Origin: Streptomyces sp. NBC_00273
Lineage (GTDB): Bacteria > Actinomycetota > Actinomycetes > Streptomycetales > Streptomycetaceae
Direction of reading: 5' to 3'
Length of the DNA stretch: 64,000 nt
NCBI RefSeq assembly: GCF_036178145.1
Contig: NZ_CP108067.1
Span: 8,013,001 to 8,077,000 of the forward strand
Position numbers and translations under genes: made by a program. Under the pieces are notes generated by a model. The model saw nothing but the letters and a program-made list of their open reading frames with translations. It was not told where the DNA came from and did not search any database. Of the stretch, positions 10,183 through 18,284 are shown one piece after another (the first letter of the stretch is position 1; each line of letters starts with the position of its first letter).

Positions 10183-11421
10183 CTAGTTGCCGACGCGGCG
10201 GCGCACGTCCTGGAAGGCGGTGTAGTTGGCGATCAGCTCGATCTGGCCGGGCGGCGCGAGCTGCACGGCCTCGTCGAGGGTCTCGCACACGCGGAAGTCC
10301 AGGCCCGCGACCTCCAGGCGGACCGCGAGGTCCAGCTTGCGGTCACCGATCACGAAGATCGGGTGACCGGCGAGCCGCGGGTAGTCCACGTCCCACAGCC
10401 AGGAGGTGTCGGTGCCGTCGGCGCCGCGGGCGTTCACCGAGAGGATCACCGGGGTCGGCGGGGGATCGATCAGAGAAAACGTTTCGAGCCAGCCCGCCGG
10501 GTTCTTCGCGAGCAGCAGCCGCAGTTCACGGCCCTGGAAGCTGACCACGTCGTAGCGGCCGGCGACGGCCTGCACCTGGTACATCCGCTCCAGCGCCACC
10601 TGCGGCGGTACGCCGAAGACGGCGGCCACGGCGGCCGAGGTGGCGGCGTTGGCCTTGTTGGCGCGGCCGGGCAGCTGCAGGTGGATCGGCCAGGCCGAGC
10701 CGTGCGGGTCCAGGACGTGGTCGCCGGAGAGCACCCACGTCGGGGTCGGGCGCCGGAATCCGCACTCGCCGCAGAACCAGTCGTCGCCCGGGCGCTGCAT
10801 GACACCGCCGCAGGAGGGGCACGACCAGGCGTCGTCCTTCCACTCCTGGCCGGCCGCGACCCACACCACGTTCTGGGAGGAGGAGGCGGACCACACGATC
10901 AGCGGGTCGTCGCAGTTGGCGACGATGACCGCCTTGGAGCCCTGGAGCCCCTCGCGCCACTTCTCCGCGAGCATGCGGGTCTCGGCGGCGCGGTCCAGCT
11001 GGTCGCGGGAGAGGTTGAGCAGGGCGATCACCTTGGGGGTGACGTCCCGGGCCACTCCGGCCAGGTACTTCTCGTCCACCTCGATGACGCCGTACTTGGC
11101 GTCCGAGCCTCCGGCCAGCGCGGAGGTGATGCCGGCCGGCATGTTGGCGCCGAGGGCGTTGGAGACGACCGGACCGCTGGCCCGCAGGGCCTCCGCGATC
11201 AGTCGGGTCGTCGTGGTCTTGCCGTTCGTCGCGGAGACGAGGACGACATCGAGATGTTGCGCCAGCGCGCCGAGAAGATCGGGGTCGAGCCTGAGTGCGA
11301 CCTTGCCACCGATTACCGATCCGCTTCCGCGTCCCGCGGCCCGCGACACCGCCGCCGCGGCCTTGCCCGCCGTCACGGCCAGCTTGGCCCGCGGCGAAAG
11401 CGGCTCCGTGTTGCCTGCCAT
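10183..11421 (-). CDS. murT: Lipid II isoglutaminyl synthase, Mur-ligase-like subunit MurT
   Basis: 412 aa. The Mur ligase P-loop is TNGKTTTT at residues 65-72. A zinc ribbon with Cys201, Cys204, Cys217 and Cys220 (CPSC...CGEC) is inserted in the central domain, as in characterised MurT proteins. The C-terminal domain is DUF1727-like. It activates the D-Glu carboxylate of lipid II with ATP and amidates it using ammonia from GatD. The ATG is preceded by a strong AAGGAGG. Confidence 0.95.
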   Translation of the reverse strand: MAGNTEPLSPRAKLAVTAGKAAAAVSRAAGRGSGSVIGGKVALRLDPDLLGALAQHLDVVLVSATNGKTTTTRLIAEALRASGPVVSNALGANMPAGITSALAGGSDAKYGVIEVDEKYLAGVARDVTPKVIALLNLSRDQLDRAAETRMLAEKWREGLQGSKAVIVANCDDPLIVWSASSSQNVVWVAAGQEWKDDAWSCPSCGGVMQRPGDDWFCGECGFRRPTPTWVLSGDHVLDPHGSAWPIHLQLPGRANKANAATSAAVAAVFGVPPQVALERMYQVQAVAGRYDVVSFQGRELRLLLAKNPAGWLETFSLIDPPPTPVILSVNARGADGTDTSWLWDVDYPRLAGHPIFVIGDRKLDLAVRLEVAGLDFRVCETLDEAVQLAPPGQIELIANYTAFQDVRRRVGN

Positions 11422-11544
11422 CGTCCCTTGTCCTCCTTGCGTCGGTCGGCCCCAGCCTATCCAGTACCGGCCGGAGCCTTGACCGCGGCGCCCCCGCCCC
11501 GCCGCGGATCTCCTCATATAGTCGCCCGTCGTAGGGTTGAGGCC

Positions 11545-12099
11545 ATGCGACAGCGTCCCATTCCCGGTACCTCCGGCCTCGTCCGCCCCATGAGTCTGTT
11601 GGGTGATCCGGTGCTCCACTCCGCGTGCGCGGAAGTCACCGCATTCGGCCCGGAACTCGACCGGCTCATCGAGGACATGTTCGCCACGATGTACGCCGCC
11701 GAGGGCGTCGGGCTCGCCGCGAACCAGATCGGCGTCGGACAGCGGGTGTTCGTCTACGACTGCCCCGACGACGAGGACGTCCGCCACGTCGGGCACATCG
11801 TCAACCCGCGGTTGGTGACGGCCGACGGGGACGAGTTCCGGGGGCCGGAGGGGTGCCTGTCCCTGCCGGGGCTGGAGGCGGGGACGGTCCGCTTCGACCA
11901 CGCGGTGGTGGAAGGCGTCACGTCGGACGGGGCGGCCGTCAGGATCGCCGGGACGGGGTTCTTCGCGCGGTGCCTCCAGCACGAGTGCGACCACCTCGAC
12001 GGGACGGTGTACGCGGACCGCGTGACGGGCCTGCGCGCCCGTCGCCTGCGGCGTGCCATCCGAAAGACCTCCTGGGGAGCCGAGGCGCTGCGCGGCTAG
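11545..12099 (+). CDS. def: Peptide deformylase
   Basis: 184 aa. All three family motifs are present: GVGLAANQIG (motif I), EGCLSLPG with the metal ligand Cys104 (motif II), and QHECDHLDG with His146, Glu147 and His150 (motif III). It removes the formyl group from N-terminal methionine of new proteins. It is divergent from murT and convergent with the TetR gene. It is probably one of several def paralogues, since streptomycetes usually have more than one. Confidence 0.96.
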   Translation: MRQRPIPGTSGLVRPMSLLGDPVLHSACAEVTAFGPELDRLIEDMFATMYAAEGVGLAANQIGVGQRVFVYDCPDDEDVRHVGHIVNPRLVTADGDEFRGPEGCLSLPGLEAGTVRFDHAVVEGVTSDGAAVRIAGTGFFARCLQHECDHLDGTVYADRVTGLRARRLRRAIRKTSWGAEALRG

Positions 12100-12145
12100 C
12101 CGGATCCACCCCCGCCGGCGCCGATCCGGTTTCGCCGGGTACATC

Positions 12146-12174
12146 CAGCCCCTCCTCAAACGCCGGAGGGGCTG
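12146..12174. terminator. Hairpin between def and the TetR gene (dispersed Streptomyces-type repeat)
   Basis: CAGCCCCTC (12146-12154) and GAGGGGCTG (12166-12174) form a perfect 9-bp stem in the convergent gap. The loop carries CTCAAACGCCG. The reverse of that sequence, CGGCGTTTGAG, recurs near 62071, so this is probably a copy of a dispersed intergenic repeat that doubles as a bidirectional terminator. Confidence 0.7.
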
Positions 12175-12198
12175 AACGGCGGGGCTGAAGTGGTGCGG

Positions 12199-12843
12199 CT
12201 AGAAGCCCGGGCCGTCTTCGCGGTTGCCGGCGGTGGCCAGGCGGCCCCAGAGGAGGTCCGTGAGGCCGGCGACCAGCTCCGCACGCTCGCAGGGGCGTTC
12301 GCCCAGCCACCAGTCGCCGGCCGCGTGCATCATGCCGACGATGCCGTGGCCCCAGATCCGGGCGAGGCGTTCGCCCCCCGGACCGAGGTCCACGCGTTCG
12401 CCGATCACCTCGGCCAGTTCCTCGCCGAGCCGGCGCAGCAGCGGGGCCGAGTGCAGGCCGACGTCGAAGCCGCGTTCGGCGCTGTGGGAGTCCTCGGCAG
12501 GGTGCATGAGGAAGCGGTAGACCTGCGGGCGGGCCTCGATGGCGGCAAGATAGGTGTCGAGGGTCGCCTCCACCCGGCGGCGCCGCTCGGCGGGGGCGTC
12601 GAGCGCCGCCCGAAGCGAGTCGAGCAGGGCGTCGGTGTGCCGGACGGCGAGGGCCTGGTAGAGGCCCGCCTTGTCCCCGAAGTGCCGGTAGAGGATGGGC
12701 TTGGTGATGCCGGCCTCCGCCGCGATCGCGTTCATGGAGGCTTTGGGGCCGTCCCTGAGCACGACCCGGTCGGCGGCTTCGAGCAGTTCCCGACGGCGGC
12801 GTTCGGCCGCTCCCGGCTCACCGGCCTGCTGAGTGGTCTCCAT
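12199..12843 (-). CDS. TetR-family regulator divergent from the acyl-CoA dehydrogenase
   Basis: 214 aa. The N-terminal TetR DNA-binding domain is clear: ELLEAADRVVLRDGPKASMNAIAAEAGITKPILYRHFGDKAGLY at about residues 19-62. The C-terminal ligand domain resembles regulators of fatty-acid degradation. It is divergent from an acyl-CoA dehydrogenase, and two palindromes sit in the 216-bp gap. The simplest reading is a repressor of that gene and perhaps itself, released by an acyl-CoA or related lipid. The ligand is inference. Confidence 0.88.
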   Translation of the reverse strand: METTQQAGEPGAAERRRRELLEAADRVVLRDGPKASMNAIAAEAGITKPILYRHFGDKAGLYQALAVRHTDALLDSLRAALDAPAERRRRVEATLDTYLAAIEARPQVYRFLMHPAEDSHSAERGFDVGLHSAPLLRRLGEELAEVIGERVDLGPGGERLARIWGHGIVGMMHAAGDWWLGERPCERAELVAGLTDLLWGRLATAGNREDGPGF

Positions 12844-12964
12844 GACGTGTTTCTCTCCCCGCCCTTGCGATGTGCGTGACGCCCACGCAACGTAACACCC
12901 CGCACACCCTGTCGATCGAATCGGAGGCTACGCCGTCCGGCCTCGTGGCCGGTGCGGACGGTGC

Positions 12965-13024
12965 TTGACAGTGCTTACTCGCCGGTAACAGACTGTGGTC
13001 TTCGCGTAGGTTACCGCTAGTAAC
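12965..13024 (+). promoter_or_regulatory. Promoter and paired TetR-type operators of the acyl-CoA dehydrogenase gene
   Basis: A consensus -35 box TTGACA is at 12965-12970. CTTACTCGCCGGTAAC (12974-12989, arms TTAC/GTAA) and GTTACCGCTAGTAAC (13010-13024, arms GTTAC/GTAAC) are two related palindromes with centres about 36 bp apart. TTAC-N-GTAA palindromes are typical operators of TetR regulators of lipid catabolism. Overlap with the promoter implies repression. Confidence 0.7.
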
Positions 13025-13059
13025 TTCCGCAGGGCCGAGTACAGACAGGTGGAGGGGAC

Positions 13060-14289
13060 ATGGCGGAGTTCACCATGGAGCTGAACGACGACCAGAAGCA
13101 GGTGCGGGACTGGATCCACGGCTTCGCCGCCGATGTGATGCGCCCCGCCGCCGCGGAATGGGACGAGCGCGAAGAGACTCCTTGGCCCGTCATCCAGGAG
13201 GCCGCCAAGGTCGGCATCTACTCGCTGGACTTCTACGCCCAGCAGTTCTTCGACCCGACGGGCCTCGGCATTCCGATGGCGATGGAGGAGCTCTTCTGGG
13301 GCGACGCGGGCATCGCGCTGTCCATCGTCGGCACCGGACTCGCGGCCATCGGCGTCGTCGCCAACGGCACCGAGGAGCAGATCGGCACCTGGATCCCGCA
13401 GATGTACGGGACCCCGGACGACGTGAAGGTCGCCGCCTTCTGCTCCTCCGAGCCGGACGCCGGCTCCGACGTCGGCTCGATGCGCACCCGGGCGGTCTAC
13501 GACCAGGCGAAGGACGAATGGGTGCTGAACGGCACCAAGACCTGGGCGACGAACGGCGGCATCGCCAACGTCCACATCGTGGTCGCGGTCGTCGATCCCG
13601 CTCTGGGGACCAAGGGGCACGCCTCCTTCATCATCCCGCCGAACACCCCCGGCCTGTCCCAGGGGCAGAAGTTCAAGAAGCACGGCATCCGCGCCTCGCA
13701 CACCGCCGAGGTGGTGCTGGACGGCGTACGGATCCCCGGCTCCTGCCTGCTCGGCGGCAAGGAGAAGCTGGACGAGCGCCTCGCGCGGGCCCACGAGCGC
13801 GCCCGCAGCGGCGGCGGGGAGAGGGTGAAGAACGCGGCCATGGCCACCTTCGAGGCCTCCCGCCCGGCGGTCGGCGCGATGGCCGTCGGCACCGCGCGCG
13901 CCGCCTACGAGGTGGCCCTCGACTACGCGAAGACCCGTACCCAGTTCGGCCGCCCGATCATCGACAACCAGGGCGTGGCCTTCCAGCTCGCCGACATGCG
14001 GACGCAGATCGACGCGGCCCGGCTGCTGGTGTGGCGGGCGTCCTGGATGGCGGTGGCGGGCCGGCCGTTCGAGTCGGCGGAGGGCTCCATGTCGAAGCTC
14101 TTCGCGAGCGAGGTCGCCAAGAAGGTCACCGCCCAGGCGGTCCAGATCCTCGGCGGCAACGGCTTCACCCGCGAGTACCCGGTGGAGCGCATGCACCGGG
14201 ACAGTGCCATCTACACGATCTTCGAGGGGACCAGCGAGATCCAGCGCCTGGTGATCGCCCGCACGATCTCCGGCATGCCGATCCGCTGA
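13060..14289 (+). CDS. Acyl-CoA dehydrogenase
   Basis: 409 aa with the three-part ACAD fold. Visible signatures are FCSSEPDAGSDVGSM (FAD/substrate region), KTWATNGGIANVHIV, RTQFGRPIIDNQGVAFQLADM and the C-terminal IFEGTSEIQRLVIAR. The Glu of IFEG occupies the catalytic-base position of the medium-chain type. It oxidises an acyl-CoA to the trans-2-enoyl-CoA and passes electrons to ETF. A Gly/Arg-rich insert (ERARSGGGER) near residue 250 is unusual. Chain-length preference cannot be read from sequence. Confidence 0.93.
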   Translation: MAEFTMELNDDQKQVRDWIHGFAADVMRPAAAEWDEREETPWPVIQEAAKVGIYSLDFYAQQFFDPTGLGIPMAMEELFWGDAGIALSIVGTGLAAIGVVANGTEEQIGTWIPQMYGTPDDVKVAAFCSSEPDAGSDVGSMRTRAVYDQAKDEWVLNGTKTWATNGGIANVHIVVAVVDPALGTKGHASFIIPPNTPGLSQGQKFKKHGIRASHTAEVVLDGVRIPGSCLLGGKEKLDERLARAHERARSGGGERVKNAAMATFEASRPAVGAMAVGTARAAYEVALDYAKTRTQFGRPIIDNQGVAFQLADMRTQIDAARLLVWRASWMAVAGRPFESAEGSMSKLFASEVAKKVTAQAVQILGGNGFTREYPVERMHRDSAIYTIFEGTSEIQRLVIARTISGMPIR

Positions 14290-14304
14290 CGCGCGCCCGC
14301 GTAC

Positions 14305-14342
14305 GAGGGCTCCCGGACGCCTGGTGGCGTTCGGGAGCCCTC
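14305..14342. terminator. Strong bidirectional terminator hairpin
   Basis: Seventeen-base arms at 14305-14321 and 14326-14342 are complementary except for one G-T pair, with a 4-nt loop TGGT. The hairpin sits in the 56-bp convergent gap between the acyl-CoA dehydrogenase and the LppU-like gene. Confidence 0.85.
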
Positions 14343-14345
14343 GCC

Positions 14346-15122
14346 TCACCTGGGCAGGGGCGTGAGGCAGGTGGACGTGGAGCCGTCCGGGCCGTACTCG
14401 GCGCCGGCGACCCGGTCGAGCGGGGCGCACCGGTCGCCGGACGTCTCCAGCCGCTTGCTGACGCGGTACTCGGCCTTCGGCGAACCGCAGTCCCGCACGC
14501 GCAGCCTCAGGCGCTCCCCGTCCCACTCGTTGCCCACGCACTGGCCCACCGACAGGGTCGGCGTGCTGTCACCGACGAGCAGGGCGATCCCGATCAGTGC
14601 GGGAATCCCCAGGAGGACGAGCAGTACCGGTGTGAGGAACAGCAGGACCGGGGCCCGGCGCCACATCGGCTTGCCCGGGTCGAGCGCGGGCCGGTAGCCG
14701 CCCGCCGGGGGAGCGAGCCTGCGGAAGGACGCCCGCGGGCCGAGGTTCATCAGCAGGGTCACGGGCGTGATGAAGAGGGACAGCGGCCCCCACCAGCCCT
14801 GCCACAGGGTGTCCGAGGACATGCGGCGGTAGGTGGCGAGCCCGCAGTCGCGGCAGAACGGTCCGGGCAGGCTCAGGAACCGCATCAGCACGATCAGGCC
14901 CTGGTGGCCGCGTACGGTCGCGTGCGCGGCGGGCCAGGCCCCGCACAGTCGGCAGCCGTAGCGGCCCGGCTCGGGGTGCGCGCCGTACGCGCCGTACGCG
15001 CCGTAGGGCTGCGGTCCGGCCTGCCAAGAGCCGGCCGAGCCGCCCTGCTGCGGGACGGGCGCACTGTAGGGGTTGTACGGGCCGGCGCCCTGCTGCGGTT
15101 GTGGCTGTGGCGGAGTGGCCAC
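14346..15122 (-). CDS. LppU/SCO3897-like membrane protein with zinc-ribbon
   Basis: 258 aa. An N-terminal Pro/Gln/Gly/Tyr-rich disordered region (1-50) is followed by two CxxC pairs (CRLCGAW and CRDCGLA) that could bind zinc. Two to three hydrophobic helices follow (about 116-130 and 155-183). The extracytoplasmic tail contains VGQCVGNEWDGERLRLRVRDCG, typical of the LppU-like domain of streptomycete membrane proteins. The function of the family is unknown. A 23-bp palindrome lies just upstream. Confidence 0.65.
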   Translation of the reverse strand: MATPPQPQPQQGAGPYNPYSAPVPQQGGSAGSWQAGPQPYGAYGAYGAHPEPGRYGCRLCGAWPAAHATVRGHQGLIVLMRFLSLPGPFCRDCGLATYRRMSSDTLWQGWWGPLSLFITPVTLLMNLGPRASFRRLAPPAGGYRPALDPGKPMWRRAPVLLFLTPVLLVLLGIPALIGIALLVGDSTPTLSVGQCVGNEWDGERLRLRVRDCGSPKAEYRVSKRLETSGDRCAPLDRVAGAEYGPDGSTSTCLTPLPR

Positions 15123-15143
15123 GGGAATCTCCTCGATCGCTTC

Positions 15144-15166
15144 GTGATCACCGGCACGGTGATCAC
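15144..15166. promoter_or_regulatory. 23-bp palindrome upstream of the LppU-like gene
   Basis: Two 10-bp perfect inverted arms, GTGATCACCG (15144-15153) and CGGTGATCAC (15157-15166), flank GCA. Each arm contains the self-complementary GTGATCAC. It could be an operator for the LppU-like gene or a terminator hairpin for the SRPBCC gene, which ends at 15195. Confidence 0.5.
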
Positions 15167-15194
15167 GGCACCCTACGCCCTGCCGGCCGCGCCC

Positions 15195-15632
15195 TCAGGG
15201 CCGCAGCAGCCGCACGAGGGCCCGGCCGAAGAGGAACCGGCCCACCGCCGCGACCAGGGGATCCAGGGCGCGCGGGAGGCCGCGCAGGCGCAGCTCCTCC
15301 CGCCAGTGGATCTCCGCGCCGCCCGTGCGCAGGGGGCGGATCTCGATCTCCGCCCAGCCCGTCACCGACCGGCCGCGCTTCTCGAGTCGAACCAATCCCG
15401 ACGAACCTTCGGCAGGGGGTCGCCATTCGACGACCTCCATGCGATCGTCGAATGTGATCCTGCTCACGCCCGTCCGTGCCGTGAAGATCGTTCCGACGCG
15501 GGTCGGGGGTGCCGTCTCGATGATCGTCCGGGTGAGCGGGACCTGCGCGCCGTGGCGCTCCCAGTCCGTGAGCTTCGGCCACGCTTCGAGCGGTGGCAAA
15601 GACGTGTGGTGAACGATCCGGATAGCGGGCAT
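15195..15632 (-). CDS. SRPBCC-family protein
   Basis: About 145 aa beginning MPAIRIVHHTSLPP. The pattern (LTDWERHGAQVPLTRTI near the N-terminus, GTIFTARTGV, an amphipathic C-terminal helix ending RFLFGRALVRLLRP) fits the polyketide cyclase/dehydrase SRPBCC fold that binds hydrophobic ligands. The start is uncertain. ATGCCCGCT occurs twice, at 15632 and 15653, both in frame, and neither has a clear ribosome binding site. There is no functional partner nearby. Confidence 0.7.
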   Translation of the reverse strand: MPAIRIVHHTSLPPLEAWPKLTDWERHGAQVPLTRTIIETAPPTRVGTIFTARTGVSRITFDDRMEVVEWRPPAEGSSGLVRLEKRGRSVTGWAEIEIRPLRTGGAEIHWREELRLRGLPRALDPLVAAVGRFLFGRALVRLLRP

Positions 15633-15787
15633 GAGCGCATGGTAAGCGGGCATACACACCGTGAACTGGACGGCGAATATGGGTTCCGTCCGGGGGCGGC
15701 GATCAGTAATACTCACCGCCACCGTGGATCGCGGATTCGACCGGGTGACCACCGGCGCTCCCGCCCCACTTCGCGAGGAGGTGCGCC

Positions 15788-15973
15788 ATGTGCTCCCACC
15801 AGCCACCCTGCCCTACTGCCGACAGCGCCGATCACGACGCCGCCCGCATCGTGGCCTCTCACCCTGAACAGGGCTGGAGCCTGCTGTGCAACGGAGTCGT
15901 GGTCTTCGACGACACCGGTGAACTGCTCCCCGACAGCCGCACGGTGGAACCCCGCCGCCCGGCCTTGGTCTGA
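15788..15973 (+). CDS. DUF5999-family small protein
   Basis: 61 aa, starting MCSHQPPCPTADSADHDAA and containing HPEQGWSLLCNGVVVFDDTGELLPD, which is the DUF5999 pattern widespread in streptomycetes. Three Cys and one early His (CSHQPPC, LLC) suggest possible metal binding or disulfide formation. GAGGAGG at 15775-15781 fixes the start. A 30-aa gene follows after 13 nt with its own strong ribosome binding site, so the two may form a transcription unit. The function is unknown. Confidence 0.8.
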   Translation: MCSHQPPCPTADSADHDAARIVASHPEQGWSLLCNGVVVFDDTGELLPDSRTVEPRRPALV

Positions 15974-15986
15974 GCGAGGAGGCAGC

Positions 15987-16079
15987 ATGCGCCAGCAGCT
16001 GATCCGTAAGCCCGTCCCGAAGCCCGCCCCCCGAGACCTGGACCTGCGCACACCGTCGGGCAGACCCCTCCCGTACTGA
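15987..16079 (+). CDS. 30-aa microprotein downstream of the DUF5999 gene
   Basis: The product is MRQQLIRKPVPKPAPRDL followed by DLRTPSGRPLPY. The support is a perfect GAGGAGG at 15976-15982, 4 nt before the ATG, only 13 nt after the DUF5999 stop, and a convergent terminator right after the stop. The peptide is basic and proline-rich with no signal peptide. A role as a regulatory peptide, or as a partner of the DUF5999 protein, is speculation. Confidence 0.5.
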   Translation: MRQQLIRKPVPKPAPRDLDLRTPSGRPLPY

Positions 16080-16110
16080 CGGGAGCCCAGGATTTAGGCC
16101 GTAGTCCAGA

Positions 16111-16137
16111 CCCACCGGCCGAGACTCAGCCGGTGGG
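16111..16137. terminator. Convergent hairpin at the end of the STAND/TPR gene
   Basis: CCCACCGGC (16111-16119) pairs with GCCGGTGGG (16129-16137). The second arm includes the last codons of the minus-strand gene ending at 16126. The hairpin can terminate transcription from both sides. Confidence 0.6.
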
Positions 16138-18222
16138 CGCAGCCGCGCCGCCCAGGAACGCCGCCTCGTAGGCGGCGTCCCCGATCGCCGCGCGGGCCTG
16201 CCGCTCGCCCTGGTCCCGCAGCGCCCTCAGCGAGGGCGAGCCCATCTGCGGCCGGCCCACCGTGCGCCACCACGCGTGCGCGGTGCCGAGCAGCCGTGCC
16301 GCGAGTTCCCCGTCGCCCAGTCCGGCCACCGCCGCGGCCAGCAGGTCCAGGCCGAGCGCGATGCCGAAGCGGTCGCCGAGCAGCCGCTTCCCGGAAAGCA
16401 TGGCCCGTACGTGCCGGGCGGCCTCCCCGTGATCGCCCAGGCCCAGCGCCGCCACCGCCAGGATGTAGTCCGCGTACGCCCGCAGCCAGCGCTCGCCCAG
16501 CTCCGCGCAGGCCTCCCGCAGGGACTGTGCCTCCTCGGTCGCCTCGTCGAAGCGCCGCAGGTCGCACAGGGAGTAGCTGGTGGCCAGCTTGCACAGCAGC
16601 CAGCCCGTGCCGCTGGTCCGCCCGCCGTGGCCCGCCCGGGCCCGGGGGCCGGCCAGGAGCAGGGCCCGTACGGGGTCACCGGGCATGAGGACGGACGCCG
16701 CCGCCAGATAGGCCGCGCGCAGCTCCCGCTCGGGGTCCGCGAGCCGGGCGGCGTCGCGCGTGCACTCGTCGCCGAGTCGTCGCGCCGCGTCCATGTCGCC
16801 CTGGAGCAGCAGGGTGAGTCCGAGGGCCCACACGGCCTGGTTGTACGCGGCCCCCGTGCGCGGAGCGGCCCGCAGGGCCCGTTCCAGGAAGCCGCGGCCT
16901 TCGTGCACGTGCCCGCACGCGAACCAGTAGAACCACAGGGCCCCGGCCATCTCCAGCGCCGCCGTCGGGTCGGCGGCGATCAGGTGCTCCAGAGCGGTGC
17001 GCAGCTGTGCGTGCTCGGCGGTGATCCTGCGGTACCAGTCCACCTGCCCCGGGCCCATCCACCCCCGCTCGGCAGCCTGGGAGAGCGCCGCGTACCAGTG
17101 GGCGTGCCGGTCGGTGACGATCTCCACCTCGCCGAGCTCGCCCAGCCAGTCCTGTCCGTACTCGCGGATCGTGTCCAGCATCCGGTAGCGGGTCCCGGTC
17201 CCGCGTTCCTCGATGCGCAGGACCACGGACTTGGCGGCGAGACCCGCCAGCACGCGCTCCACCCGGGCGGCGGGCAGCGGCCCGCCCGAGCAGACGGCGC
17301 GCGCCGCGGCGATGTCGAAGTCACCGGTGAAGACCGAGAGTCGGGCCCACAGCAGCCGTTCCAGCGGCTCGCACAGTTCGTGGCTCCAGCCGATCGTGGT
17401 CCGCATCGTCTGGTGCCGGCGCGGCAGTGCGGCCCGGGCGTCGGACAGCACCTCGAAGCGTTCGCCGATCCGTTCGGCCATGTGCTCCAGCGTCCACAAC
17501 CGCATCCGGGCGCCCGCGAGTTCCAGCGCGAGCGGGATGCCGTCCAGGCGCCGGCACACCTCGGCGGCCAGGGCGGTGCGCGCGGGGTCGGCGAAGACCG
17601 CCGCCGCCCGCGGGGTCGCGGCCAGCGCGCGGGCCCGGAAGAGCGTGAGGGCATCGCTGTCGGGTCCCTCGCAGGGCAGCGGTCGGACCTCGACGACCTC
17701 CTCGGTCGGCATGTCGAGCGGCTCGCGGGAGGTGACGAGGATCGTCAACCCGGGTGCGGACTGCAGGAGTTCGCCGACGAGATGGCGGCAATCGGCCACC
17801 AGGTGCTCGCAGGTGTCCAGGACCAGGAGCAGCTCCTTGTCGGCCATCCACGCGCACAGCTCCTCGTCGAGAGGGCGCGGGGAGTGGTCGGCGAGGCCTA
17901 CGGTGTGGGCGACGGTGGCGGTGAGCAGGCTCGGATCGCGCAGGGGCGACAGTTCCGCCCACCAGACCCCGTCGGGGCGCGCCTGGCGGGCGGCGGCGAC
18001 GGCCCGCAGGGCCAGCCGTGACTTGCCGACGCCGCCCACCCCCGTGAGGGTGATCAGTCTTCGCTCGCGCAACAGGCCGTCGAGCAGCTGGAGTTCGCGC
18101 TCCCGGCCGACGAAGCTCGCAGGTTCCGGGGGCAGGTTGCCGGGCACCGGGCAGGGGTCCGGTCCGGGATCGCCGTCCGCGGATTCTGCCTGATTGTCAT
18201 TGAACGAGTACTCACCGAACAC
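16126..18222 (-). CDS. AfsR-like STAND ATPase with TPR region, no DNA-binding domain
   Basis: 698 aa. After a short acidic leader, FVGRERELQLLDGLLRERR leads into the P-loop GVGGVGKS (61-68). Walker B is LLLVLDTCEHL and sensor 1 is ILVTSREPL. This is the NB-ARC arrangement of AfsR/SARP and LuxR-type regulators. The C-terminal half is helical TPR-like repeats. No SARP, winged-helix or LuxR HTH is visible at either end, so it cannot act like full-length AfsR and may signal through a partner. The GTG start has no Shine-Dalgarno sequence. Confidence 0.82.
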   Translation of the reverse strand: MFGEYSFNDNQAESADGDPGPDPCPVPGNLPPEPASFVGRERELQLLDGLLRERRLITLTGVGGVGKSRLALRAVAAARQARPDGVWWAELSPLRDPSLLTATVAHTVGLADHSPRPLDEELCAWMADKELLLVLDTCEHLVADCRHLVGELLQSAPGLTILVTSREPLDMPTEEVVEVRPLPCEGPDSDALTLFRARALAATPRAAAVFADPARTALAAEVCRRLDGIPLALELAGARMRLWTLEHMAERIGERFEVLSDARAALPRRHQTMRTTIGWSHELCEPLERLLWARLSVFTGDFDIAAARAVCSGGPLPAARVERVLAGLAAKSVVLRIEERGTGTRYRMLDTIREYGQDWLGELGEVEIVTDRHAHWYAALSQAAERGWMGPGQVDWYRRITAEHAQLRTALEHLIAADPTAALEMAGALWFYWFACGHVHEGRGFLERALRAAPRTGAAYNQAVWALGLTLLLQGDMDAARRLGDECTRDAARLADPERELRAAYLAAASVLMPGDPVRALLLAGPRARAGHGGRTSGTGWLLCKLATSYSLCDLRRFDEATEEAQSLREACAELGERWLRAYADYILAVAALGLGDHGEAARHVRAMLSGKRLLGDRFGIALGLDLLAAAVAGLGDGELAARLLGTAHAWWRTVGRPQMGSPSLRALRDQGERQARAAIGDAAYEAAFLGGAAAPTG

Positions 18223-18284
18223 GGATGTATTGTGCGCGATCTTCCCGTGGGGCCGTGCCGTTCAGGCCGGATCGGTGTCCACTT

